Positions 38,601 to 53,712 of a stretch of DNA of 64,000 nucleotides are shown here, piece by piece. This DNA comes from Casuarius casuarius (taxonomy: Eukaryota > Chordata > Aves > Casuariiformes > Casuariidae): the NCBI GenBank assembly GCA_003342895.1, contig PTFA01000196.1:1408459-1472458 (forward strand), read 5' to 3'. Made by a program: the position numbers and the translations under genes. Position 1 is the first letter of the stretch. Each line of letters begins with the position of its first letter. The notes beneath the pieces were generated by a model, which was not told the DNA's origin, did no database searches, and saw only the letters and a program-made list of their open reading frames with translations.

Positions 38601-39659
38601 GTCTTAATATATTGATATGAATATTCTTATTTTATATACTCTGAGTGAATGTTCTTCAACATTATAGTACATTTAACCTTTCTTATCGCTTTTAATACCA
38701 CTTCTGGCCTTTTATATAACTAGCAGATATCTTTGTAGTAAACATGAAATTGAGGCTATTAAAAGAGGAAGTTTGTTAACTTCCAGTGAAATTCTACTTA
38801 CTGCCCTGACTGTAATTAGGTTACTCCTGACAATTCAATAGAGGAAAAAATAGTTCTCTCGAAAACTGCAATACTTCCAGTGAATTAGTTGGAGAAATAT
38901 GTCAAAATAACAGATATAGCCACCGGAAAAGGCCTTTTTTTCCCCTCAAGATACGTACTGTGTTATATAAGAGAAAATACGATTGATGCCACAGTTCCTC
39001 AAACATCAGCTAAAATCTGCACAACACAGAAGCATGATTTGTAGTGCCGTAAGTTTTCAAGACCTACCACATGGGACACATTTTTACCAGTCTACTGCGA
39101 GACTGCACGCAAACTTTCGCAGAAGTTCTGTAACAATAAAGCCTTTCAAGTCCAAAGTTTATTTTACTTATACAGTTTGCACCCAGGACTTAACTTGGAA
39201 ACGTTTGATAACAGCATGTATGTTTGTGGATGTTTCTAATATCTGTTTAAATAAATGAACATGTCTAATTAAGACACTTATTGCTAACGAAAGGCTAAAA
39301 AGCAGCAATCTCTTTGTAAGAGATGCAGCAAATTACATATTACTCAAGCATAATATAACTCCATGAAAAGGTAATTTGTCAGAGTGTCATGAATGAAAAA
39401 ATCTATTACTAAAAGGAAAGGGATGCATTTAAATGACTTGGATTATCAGTGTCAGGTGTTCTGAGTTCCTGACTGGCCTAACAACAGCGGAGAAAACAGT
39501 TTTAGTTTCAAGGCATTAGTTTAAATTTCTTATAGGAAATAAGTAAATCGAACATCTCCACAGCACTATGGAAAAGGAGACATAGCAATCACGCTGCTCG
39601 GGCTTAAATTATTTGGGTGAGAAATTAGTGTAAATCCTTAACACAACAGAAGAGCTCAT
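35662..39659 (-). other. EPS15L1 intron 1 (visible part)
   Basis: Intron between the first visible coding exon and the promoter island. It contains a 197-codon plus-strand open frame at 35946-36539 and a decayed LINE reverse transcriptase at about 37.0-37.3 kb. The remainder is AT-rich with nothing recognised. Confidence 0.6.
36990..37330 (+). mobile_element. Decayed LINE reverse-transcriptase fragment (CR1/L2/L3-type)
   Basis: The plus strand keeps LINE RT phrases. EKLAKDQLQAPL is followed by QSGFIPRH, corresponding to the family string QSGFRPGHSTETAL. Then, in shifted frame, come TALAAAMNDLILPAD and FDIVSHDIQLTYLTKVARIQ, corresponding to FDTVSHDILLTRL-type motif A and beyond. The usual residues before FD (LLDLSAA-type) are missing, indicating an internal deletion in motif A. 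Stops and frameshifts make it a dead copy. True limits probably extend on both sides. Confidence 0.65.
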
Positions 39660-40715
39660 CCGGGGAGCACTGCGAGCATGACACCGCAGTGGGGGACACG
39701 GCCCCTCGCCAGAGGCAGGCGACCCCCGCGCCAGGCCAGCGCCCGGGTCCGGGCTCCGCGCTCCCCTGCGGACCCCAGCGTCACCCTCTCGCCGATGCCC
39801 CAAAACCTCCTTTTCCTTCCTTCCTTCCCACCGAACCTTTATTGGCACCACCGCACCTCGTCCACCTCCCAAATGTCGAGGGCGGTCGCGACACCCCAGC
39901 AGCCCAAGGCGGCAGCTGCCCCGTCAGACCAACGTGGAGACGGGGTGTCGCCGCCGGAGCTGGGAGGGGGAGGAGGGCCCCGTCTCCCCCGCGGCCCCAG
40001 GCCCCGCACCGCGCCAGGCGCCTGCTGCTCGGGGCGGGGGGGGAAACGCCCGGGGAGCCTCGGGGCTGCCCTGCTGCTCCGGCCTCCGCGAGGGGAGGCA
40101 GCCGGGACCCTGCGCGCCCCCGCCTCCNNNNNNNNNNNNNNNNNNNNNNNNNNNNNNNNNNNNNNNNNNNNNNNNNNNNNNNNNNNNNNNNNNNNNNNNN
40201 NNNNNNNNNNNNNNNNNNNNNNNNNNNNNNNNNNNNNNNNNNNNNNNNNNNNNNNNNNNNNNNNNNNNNNNNNNNNNNNNNNNNNNNNNNNNNNNNNNNN
40301 NNNNNNNNNNNNNNNNNNNNNNNNNNNNNNNNNNNNNNNNNNNNNNNNNNNNNNNNNNNNNNNNNNNNNNNNNNNNNNNNNNNNNNNNNNNNNNNNNNNN
40401 NNNNNNNNNNNNNNNNNNNNNNNNNNNNNNNNNNNNNNNNNNNNNNNNNNNNNNNNNNNNNNNNNNNNNNNNNNNNNNNNNNNNNNNNNNNNNNNNNNNN
40501 NNNNNNNNNNCGCCGGCCCCGGCTCCGGCCCGCCTCGGCCCTGCCCCCGGCTCCCGCGGGCTCCCTCCTTCCTCCGGGACGCGGCTCTTCGCCGGCCGCG
40601 CCCAGCGGGGAGCTGCCCCCGCCGCCGACGAGGCGCAGCGGTCCGGGGAGGACGGCGGCTGCCACGGCAACGTCCCTCAGGTAAAACGGGCTCCGCTGAA
40701 TTAAGCTTCCTCTGG
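39660..40715. promoter_or_regulatory. GC-rich CpG-island promoter of EPS15L1, interrupted by a gap
   Basis: An abrupt change to very GC- and CpG-rich sequence, with G runs such as GGGAGGGGGAGGAGGG near 39962, bounded by AT-rich DNA on both sides. It lies immediately upstream of EPS15L1 exon 2 and is followed (40716-41934) by intergenic DNA. No start codon in frame with EPS15L1 is visible on the minus strand of either flank, so the ATG exon is likely within the gap. Confidence 0.75.
40128..40510. other. Assembly gap (383 N)
   Basis: A run of 383 N inside the GC-rich island. Long open frames crossing it are artefacts of N translation. There is also a single ambiguous base at 33803. Confidence 0.99.
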
Positions 40716-41934
40716 TCCGTGACCAAGTATTCAATATCACGTATAACACCGGCGTTAACACCTCCCCGCCTGGAACGGGGAAATAGGGAGGCTAAGTCAG
40801 CTTGGTCATACGGAAACCAAAGCCGTAAGAATCGGTTTCTGAGACGAGCAAAAGTGAAAGAATTTGACCTCAAGTCACCCCCTAGGCTAGAAGCCGGCCA
40901 GGCTGATACCATGGCTCCTGGGGGTCCTCCCCTTCCACAGCTCCTCACTGCACAAAACTCTCCTCGGCCAGTATCAGAGTAGCTAAAAGGTAAATGCAAA
41001 ACCAATGGCTCTGGAACTGTCTTCACTTTTTGCTAAATTTATAGCATTAGTTGTTTTTAGAAGAGGAAAAAAGGCTTGGAAATGCAGAAGAGGAAAACCA
41101 CCACAGAGGAGATGGAGTAAAAGGCCTGAACAAGAATTCAGTTACTCCGTCAGACAAAAATACACACCTCATTCACTATTTTTAAAATCCCCCTTTTCCC
41201 CCCTCTAGAAAGCTTTTCTTTCTATTGAAAAATAATTAACTTGTTTTAAGACAGCTTCCAGGCACCATATGTATTCATTACAGATTTCTGAAGGGAAAAA
41301 CTGAATGCGTTTACATTTCTAAGGGCAGACTTGTGGATGACAGACTGCTATCACTGGAGAGAGCAAGAATGTCCCATCAGCAGATAAGTGATGGCAGAAA
41401 AGCCAAGAGCAGCTGCAGTGTGGTTGCAGAAGCTATAGACCTGCAGTAATCCTTGAAGTTGTGACAAGCGCACAATTACTATAGAAGCTTAGCAAAGCTC
41501 GTCTCTTCCTTAGTTTGAAGTATGTTGTAAAACATGCTTCATACATTTGACATGCTGAGCCCTTTAATGAAATAACTTTAAAAGCTTATTTTGATATTTC
41601 CTCAACAAAAATGAGCACAAGTTTTACATTTAATACCAAACTATGAAAGTGTAAAAGAGTTCCAAAACCTAATGCTTTCTTATAAGTGCTTTTAATATAT
41701 TTCAGCAATGTTAAGATACATTTAATAAAAATTAACCTTTCCTATAGAGAAAATCACTACCTTATGGTATTTTTACTAAACATAAATGAAATAGCTCACA
41801 AAAATTTAAAGTGGTGTTTTTTTAATCCTGTTTTAATACAACTTTGTTTCAACAAGCTGTTAACAAAACATCAGAATCTTTATAAAATAGAGATTAAAGT
41901 GAAAAACTGTCTGTGAACTTCTTTCAAATAATGA
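40716..41934. other. Intergenic spacer between EPS15L1 and CALR3
   Basis: About 1.2 kb separating the EPS15L1 promoter island from the CALR3 stop codon. It should contain the CALR3 3' UTR; several ATTAAA hexamers on the minus strand (for example near 41819, 41718 and 41628) are candidate poly(A) signals. No exon recognised. Confidence 0.55.
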
Positions 41935-42102
41935 TTAAAGGTCTTCTTTCTTGATAGCATTCCTCACTGGTCTATCCGTTCTAGATTTTTTTCCTCTCTC
42001 TACCTTCTTCTTAAACCTTTCCTCAAAGTATTTTTCTTCTGTGGCCCTTTCTCTCTGCTGTTCTTCCTCAGTCTGCTTTATGTTCATTTCCTTTTCAGGA
42101 CC
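41935..42102 (-). CDS. CALR3: CALR3 C-domain exon, basic tail ending KEDL
   Basis: Encodes 55 residues from GPEKEMNIKQTEEEQQRE to FKKKVERGKKSRTDRPVRN and AIKKEDL, then TAA (41937-41935). In calreticulin this exon encodes a long acidic, low-affinity calcium-storing tail; here it is short and net basic. The final four residues, KEDL, depart from the usual x-D/E-E-L signal at the third position, but may still bind KDEL receptors, as RTDL of MANF does. Confidence 0.92.
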   Translation of the reverse strand, partial: GPEKEMNIKQTEEEQQRERATEEKYFEERFKKKVERGKKSRTDRPVRNAIKKEDL

Positions 42103-45100
42103 CTAATATTAAGATTATATTGGTGCAGACCCAGTATAAAAATATAATCTTGCTAAAATTGGATGGGGAATTTTAAAAATCTGGTAATGAAGAACGAAAA
42201 CAGACACAAGAATTTCACATATTACCTTTGTTTCTCCCCAAGTTTCATCTCCAAAGTCTTCTGCATATTCTTCATCATCAGTTATCAAAAAGTTGTCAAA
42301 AATTGTGCCAGCTCTCACCTTTGAGGGAAGAGGCAGGAAAAAGAAAAACCAAACCAAAATGAAATGCCTCTTTGTTTTCTTAGCAGTTTTAATCTCATCT
42401 TTTAACCATGTATTTGTATCTTATTAATATGTATAGTTTAGGCCTCTCAATTATCTGGAGGCAATTATGATCCAAACAATAACTACAATAGAAGATCAGT
42501 CTGTCTTACAGATTTAGTAATTTTGTACATATATTTAAATAACAGCAAGTTAAAAACACAGGTCATCAGCTAAGATCCCAAAACAATAGATATTATCTAT
42601 GTGCAAAGGGTAAACAGACTGTTGTATACTCAGTGAAGAGTTCTTTATTTTCTACTGTCTGAAAAAGAAAAAACCAACCAAACAAACCAACCAACCCAAA
42701 CTGACCTGCCAGATATCTAGTCCAATGATGCTAATATTTTCATAGCTGTAGATACTGAAGTCTGGTGAGTAATTTGGATTGTCAATCTGTGGATGGGGCC
42801 AAACTCCTCTGTAATTTGGGTTATCAATCTGCCTTGGTTTCCATTCACCCTACAATAAACCACATGTTCTGAATACAGTCAGGCAAAAAACAGTTGCTTT
42901 AAAAGTCACCCATAACTAGAATTACTAAATTATTTATACTCTGTATAGAGGATTCTTGAGCATAGGACGATGCCATTCTCCATTCACAGAATCATCCCAG
43001 TCTTCAGGTTTCCGAGCACTGGTGTCCGTAATGTATTCGGGTTCATCCCAATCCTATAAAAAGATATGGGAAGATTAAGAAAGTAAAACAAATAGAACAG
43101 TTAAACTATACTTGAACTGTGGCATTGAATATGTATTTAGTAAGAATAAAACAACCCAGTAATAAAGATTAAGAACAGATGCAAGAGAGCAAGTTACCGC
43201 AGGTTTGACATCATTTGGATCATCAATTTGGACTCGATCATCCCAGTCACTGGGTTTCTTCACTCTTGGATCATTTATTTTCCTTGGTGGCAAAAAGTCT
43301 AAATCATCTTCTAAATTGCCTGATGCAACCATTTCATTATCAATTTTTACTTCATAAGTCTGATCTGGCCTTATAATCAAAGTATACAAATGTGTATATC
43401 CATCAACCTGGGTTTTAAAGGAAGGAAGTAAAATGTTCAAGAACCTTAAAATACATAGCTCTTATGAAAAGCCTTGCATCAGAATTATAATACTAGTCTA
43501 CAATGGATTTATCATAAGCAGTAAAATGATTAAATTGTAATCATATTATTATGTATTAAAAGTTATATGAAGACCCAAAATTAAAATGATTTTTAAGACA
43601 TGATGAAAAATGAAACTTTTCAAAAGGTGATGTATATTCAGAATAGATTTCTGTGTTGATACCCCTACAGCTTGGAGTTTTTTTGGAAGTTTATGTATCT
43701 TGGAAATTTACATTTACCTTGCATCTGATTGGTTTCTTGATTGGATGAGGTTTATTCTTGTAATTTAAAATAACATGGACTTTCTTTGTCTCAGATCCAC
43801 AAATATCTGGCCCTACAAAGAGATTATGCTTTGTATCCTTAACTTCTTTGTACAAAAATAGATTGCTTACTTTTTTCCTTCTAATATTGCTAGACGACTT
43901 CCCCCTTCTACCTATTTTTGATGAATTCCCTTCTATTTTTGATAAACGTCTAATGTATTTGAAGTCTCTAAATCCACCTTAGAATCGCATTCTGGCTAGG
44001 TTGGGGTTTAATTCTGTTAGAGCACTAACCCAGAAAACAACAGAAATCAGTAAAAGTATTATCCATGGTATAAGCTGAATAACTATGTAACTACATTACA
44101 TTCACTATGCAATAATAAACTTTATGACAGATTTCATTTTGAGATACAAGTGTGTAAGTTTCTCAAATGGAAAACCATATATGAGTGTGTAAGGGCAGAT
44201 AATGGCCTACAATATGGCCTTTCAGTCACAGGTCTTTAAAAAAGACAAACAAACAAAAGAAAAACCAAAAAAACCCATCTTGCTGAGCAACTGCTTTTTT
44301 CTTTCTAAGCTCATTCTCTAACCATTTTCAGTTGTCCTTCAAATAAGCTCAGAATGTAACTATAAAAGAATGCAGTGTTTTAGTAATGCAGAAATAACTG
44401 AACTCACCAAACATGATGTAATAATGTGAGTCTCCACTGAGGTTCTTCTGATCCAAGTTTGAGGAAAAAATTTTAACATATCCCCCACCACAATCTATTT
44501 TCTGCTCATGTTTCACAGTGTATTGAATGACCAGAGTCTTCCCTTTGTTGCTAAATGGTTTAAATCGCGAGGAGATAGCATAAAATTTAGAATTTTCACT
44601 AGTTTGTAGACCTGTAAAGATAGTAGTGTAACAGGAAAACTTACATTTTCTCTATTTGCAAAGAAAAAAACATTTTTATTGCCATGCAGGTCAAATCCCT
44701 AACTCTTCCCGTGGATCTCATAGTACATTTTAAATTAACTTCACAGACCTTTATCACGCACTGGATCTCCGTAAAATTTCCCAGCTGTGAGTTTAAACTT
44801 CCCCAGGTCTGGCTTGTACTCAGAGTTCATCCACCTCTTGTGCCAGTTGGCTGTCCCGCGATGCCGTTGCCAGCGACCACAAGGGAATACAAGAGCGTCG
44901 TCAGCGAGCGGGGCTCCCCGCCAGCCCGCGCAGCCCAGAGAAACCGTTACCCTTTATCGAACGATACCGCCCGCGGCCCCGGCGCGCCTGCCCTCCCCTT
45001 CCCTTCCCCGCTCCCACAACCTCCGTCCAGAAACTGCTCCTGGAAATACACCGCAGCCCGGGCAGGCCCCAGCGCGGCCCCGAGGAGCAGGACCAGCCGC

Positions 45101-45156
45101 AGCGCGCCAAGGGCCGGGGCGCTCCCGGCGCCCCTCCGCGGCCTGACCGCCGCCAT
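41935..45156 (-). CDS. CALR3: Calreticulin-3, ER lectin chaperone; complete, nine exons
   Basis: ER-lumen calreticulin paralogue that binds monoglucosylated glycoproteins; in mammals testis-enriched and needed for sperm-protein folding. Exons: 45156-45021, 44850-44749, 44611-44408, 43812-43718, 43407-43198, 43053-42940, 42849-42706, 42318-42226, 42102-41935. All junctions are GT-AG and phases agree: 1266 bases, 421 residues. Residues 1 to about 34 form a signal peptide (LVLLLGAALGPARA), cut before AVYFQEQFLDG. The lectin domain has CGGGYVKIF and GPDICG with the paired cysteines. The P-domain has its repeats. The C-domain is basic and ends KKEDL. CALR3 rather than CALR because of the synteny and LITDDEEYAEDFGDETWGET leading into GPEKEMN. 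Human CALR3 is, from memory, 384 residues; the extra length is a fuller P-domain. Confidence 0.95.
42706..43407 (-). CDS. CALR3: CALR3 P-domain exons
   Basis: Exons 43407-43198, 43053-42940 and 42849-42706. After the lectin-domain end (VDGYTHLYTLIIRPDQTYEV) come three type-1 repeats (INDPRVKKPSDWDD, IDDPNDVKPADWDE, ITDTSARKPEDWDD) and three type-2 repeats (GEWHRPMLKNPLYR, GEWKPRQIDNPNYR, GVWPHPQIDNPNYS). This is the full 3+3 set of calreticulin, forming the arm that docks ERp57-type partners. As I recall, human CALR3 has degenerate repeats here. Confidence 0.92.
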
Positions 45157-45351
45157 CGCCCTCAGGCGCTAACGGACACGCAGCTTCGCAGCTACACCGA
45201 CGGCGACCCGCGGCTTCGCGCCTTCGGAACACCACCCTGCCCATGGCGGGCTCTGATTGGCTCGGGCGATCACACGCGTTGTGAGGCGAGGCCCGATTGG
45301 CTTAGCGCCCAGGAGGGAAGCGCAGACTGCCACGTGCCTGCGCGGCGAGAT

Positions 45352-45370
45352 GCACGCTGGGATTTGTAGT
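45352..45370 (-). promoter_or_regulatory. ZNF143/THAP11 (SBS-type) element
   Basis: The minus strand reads ACTACAAATCCCAGCGTGC, matching the known ACTACAAnTCCCAGnATGC motif with one difference near the end (G for A). This element is enriched in bidirectional CpG-island promoters, usually within about 200 bp of start sites, which fits its position between the two genes. Confidence 0.7.
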
Positions 45371-45569
45371 CGGCGCAACGACCGGCCCGCCGCGGCGCGC
45401 CGCCTTGGGATTGGCTGGTTACGCCCAAGGATCGGCCGGCGCGCGAAGGAGCCCCGTGCGGAGCCAATGAGAGGGCGAGATATTGGGGAGTGGCGGTCTC
45501 CGGGATACGGCCCAGCGGCCGCTCGGCCGGGCCTGAGGGAGCCGCCGCCTCGGTGTGGCCGGGCCCGGG

Positions 45570-50405
<4,836 letters not shown>

Positions 50406-50921
50406 CTCTTACTTTGTGAATTTTAACTAGAATTTACACTTACAAATCCCAAGGTGGAACAAGAAATCCTTTCAAATCGTAGAGATAAAAAGATGCAAAC
50501 TATGTACTGCAAGGATTTGTACTAACTGCTCTGTATTTTGCTATACATAATTTATTTTCCTACATCTGAATTTTAACTAATGTACACAACACAGGGATAG
50601 CCAAGAGGCTTCAGGCAAATTAAGTCAGTGTTCAGCAGAAAACAAACCAAGAAAACATTTCTCTAGAGGGAGTGGGGTAAGTCATCATAGTTTACGTGTT
50701 TATCATGGTAAAAACGAAAACCTGTACTACCCAGATGAGTGTGATCACAGTAGAAGAATACTGAACTGACTTTAGTGCCTCATTTAAACAGTGTTATATA
50801 CAATTTAGCTTTGTTAAACTACTACAAAACCAAACCTAAACATAAAGTTAAGACAAGCTGAATACAAGAGGCTTACAGCCAAAGTACTGGAATCCATTTA
50901 CTCTGAAGTATGAGCCACCAT

Positions 50922-50966
50922 TTTATTTTTATTAAAAAAGTGTTTATTGGAGGGCAAAACAATAAA
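50922..50966. terminator. Interleaved poly(A) signals of convergent C19orf44 (+) and CHERP (-)
   Basis: Minus-strand AATAAA hexamers lie at 50948-50943, 50933-50928 and 50927-50922. A plus-strand AATAAA is at 50961-50966 and an ATTAAA at about 50931. If used, both 3' UTRs would overlap by tens of bases. The C19orf44 3' UTR would be about 0.6 kb and that of CHERP about 1.9 kb. Confidence 0.55.
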
Positions 50967-51997
50967 ATTCACAAGTTGATAACATACAGGTGTTGTATGC
51001 TGATTCACAGACAGTTACAGTTCCACAACTACAGTAGATCTAGAACAAACTGATATTTCACCATATTAACTGAATGGTTTTAAGAGGGTTTCTGCTATAC
51101 AAACAAATGACTCTGGAAGAGGTTACCACCAAGCAGACCTCTGGAGTGGAAGTGCAGTGTAAGGACCTAACATCTTTAGCTGGTGGTCTCAAAACAGTTA
51201 CAAAAGGTTTTTCTCATTTAGTTTAAAGGAAGTTTCCAAGAACATTTCATTGTTAGAAACTTGCGGAGCAGAGAAAATTGATTCTCTTCTATTGAACTAA
51301 TTAGCTTTTATTAAAGGGTATATACAAAAATATAAAAAGCTTAAAGAATGTCTTCCATTACAAAGCATTGAACATCCCTTAGAACGCTTGAACATCTAGA
51401 ACAGTTAACCCTCATGTTCTGAACAGAGTTGTGACTGCAGCAGCTGGTGTGTAGGGGTGTTAAGTTGTGTGGTAGGTTCTAACAAGCTTGCACAGTGCTC
51501 ATAGGTCACCTGTACTGGAACTAGATGCTTCATTCCCCATTTAGACATTAGGATACACTGCTCAGCATCAGTCTGACTTGATCCCAAGGCAGCACCCCTC
51601 CACTTCAAATAGAATTAACCTTTTGAGAGAAATAAACATACATTATGGAACTAAAGACATGGAACCATATCAGATAACGTTTGTATTCCACAGGAATGAG
51701 TGAATCACAATTTTGGACTAGAGATAGCTTGACTAGGGTTTACTTCTAGTATAAAACGGGTAACTAATTAAAAAAATTGTGCAAAATAAATGGAAATTCT
51801 TAAACTTGCTAGACATGTCATAGTAATGACTGGCCTTTTTAAACACTAAACCATAAGTGTTAAAGTACATGTCATAGCTTTCCGTTTTTCACCATAGTTT
51901 TAAAAGTAATTCATTTGTCACTTCCTCCAGACTTTAATCCAGATTTATACAAGTTTTAATGATCTGTAGAAGATGCAAGACATCTTTCTTCAGAGTC

Positions 51998-52035
51998 TTA
52001 TTCGGGTGGTGGAGGGTCTTGCGTTTCACACTTCA
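51998..52035 (-). CDS. Candidate alternative CHERP last exon
   Basis: Acceptor TATTGTTTCAG precedes base 52035. Joined to the donor at 52854 (exon end 52855), the frame stays open and replaces C-K-stop with LKCETQDPPPPE and TAA at 52000-51998. Phase compatibility and a good acceptor support it; expression is unproven. Confidence 0.4.
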
Positions 52036-52846
52036 CTGAAACAATAGGGAAAAGAGTTCTTACACATTCCACAGTTACCTAAGCTGGCTGAAGAGAAATG
52101 TTTCATGGAGTGAGGGCTTTATTAATAAGGAATTTTCCTTCTGGGCTTTTGTTTGAATCCATTTTATTATGCAGATCTACTGCAGCCATAGGCAGAAGTG
52201 ACTTCTCATTTGGCATATCCAATTTTTTTCCTTTTAATTGGTGGTAAGTATAGCTGTCCTATGCAACTCGGATTCCCTGCAGTGTCTCATTCAGGGACTT
52301 CTCTTCACCATCTATTAAAAAACGCCTCCACTTTTTCTGAGCCTTTCCTGCAACTGCACTACAGCAAATTCATGTCCAGCTCTGAATTTGACAGGATACA
52401 GCAATAATGGTAGGAAACTTGGAGTTGGGCAGGGCAAAACAGCGAGCGTGGCCTAACTTCGTTTAAACCACAAAGACCGCCTTCCTGCTTTGGCAGCCAT
52501 CCAACTGATGGTATGGCTCCTGCCATACAATCACCTTTGTGACTGACCCTATTTCTTGAAGGATAGGATAAAAAGACATAGACAGACATAGCTTACACAG
52601 AACAGGCTAATTACATTAATGTTTCAGAAATTAAATTATAATGCAAATAACCCCTGAAAAGGAAAATTTGGTGGGTTACTCAGTATACATCTACTTACCT
52701 GGTGGTTTATTTTATTCATTATTTTAGAAAGAATTAAGAGTTACTAGTCTTTTGATTTGGGTTTACAGTCTACAGTGAAACCCTTTTTAAATAAGACAAA
52801 ATCACTGTTAAATCTGCAAAGTTATTTTTAAATTGCTTAGTAGTAT

Positions 52847-53712
52847 TCACTTACATTCATCTCTGGCCTTCATGCGTGCAATAAATGAGTAACTTTTATT
52901 TCTTCGATAGTTTTCGTAAGGGTCATCTAAAGCAACTCCCACTCCTTTATACTGATCCCATTTGTCTCGGATATCTCCTCCTTTAATTGGGTCCTGAATT
53001 CCTTGTTCCTTGGCTCCCAATCCACCAGATCCACTCCATCCTACAGAAAGGACACAACATTGTCCTCTGAGTTCCAATAATAAAAGAAATAGCGTCCGAG
53101 ATTGCACAGACATTTTGGCAACAAGCTCAAGAATCTGATATAGTGGGATGATACAGACAGCCTGAAACAACATACAAAATGTCCCATTTATTTCAGAAGT
53201 ATTAATAATCAGTGATTTCTGGGAGCTTACAAACATCAGCACTGTAACTAAAAACTTTTAAGATGGCAATGGGAGGAAACGCAGCAATAAACCACTCTTT
53301 CCAGCCAACCCTGCTGATCTACACCACGGGGGGATGAAATACCTCAGATAGATAAAGTCTCTGCGATACCAGGCTTCCACCCTTGTCTTCCATGTCCTTC
53401 CCAGAAAGGCAACTATCACCATTGCTCCATCTTCTGTATACTTACAGCTCGGAATATACTTACTCTGACCTTGGAACAGGAAGGTGTTGGAAGAGATCAT
53501 ACTTAGGAACATCAGAATAATTGTATCCAAGAGTTGGGTGCCTGGTTTTGTTTCCTGGTTTGTGAAAGACTTTATTCAGGGAAAAAACAGTTAAAATGTT
53601 GAAGAGCATTATCTTACCCATTTTCACTAGCATTTGATGGCCTTTATTTTCTTCTCCAAGTCTTGATTCTGGTATAGGAGGTCCAGAACTGGACCCCAAA
53701 CCAGCAGAAGAA
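52847..53712 (-). CDS. CHERP: CHERP G-patch-like C-terminus with a stop overlapping a splice donor
   Basis: Exons 53712-53618 (SRLGEENKGHQMLVKMG) and 53040-52847 (GWSGSGGLGAKEQGIQDPIK, then WDQYKGVGVALDDPYENYRR, SYSFIARMKARDECK). Stop TGA is at 52849-52847. After GAT GAA T the sequence is GTAAGTGA, an excellent donor, so the last two codons and the stop lie inside it. The ending ARDECK equals the human terminus as I recall it. Confidence 0.9.

Noticed and set aside
39609..41026. Several open frames of 250-430 codons on both strands across the GC-rich island
   Set aside because: They cross the 383-N gap, which translates as unknown residues, and GC-rich DNA lacks stop codons by composition. 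No domain is visible.
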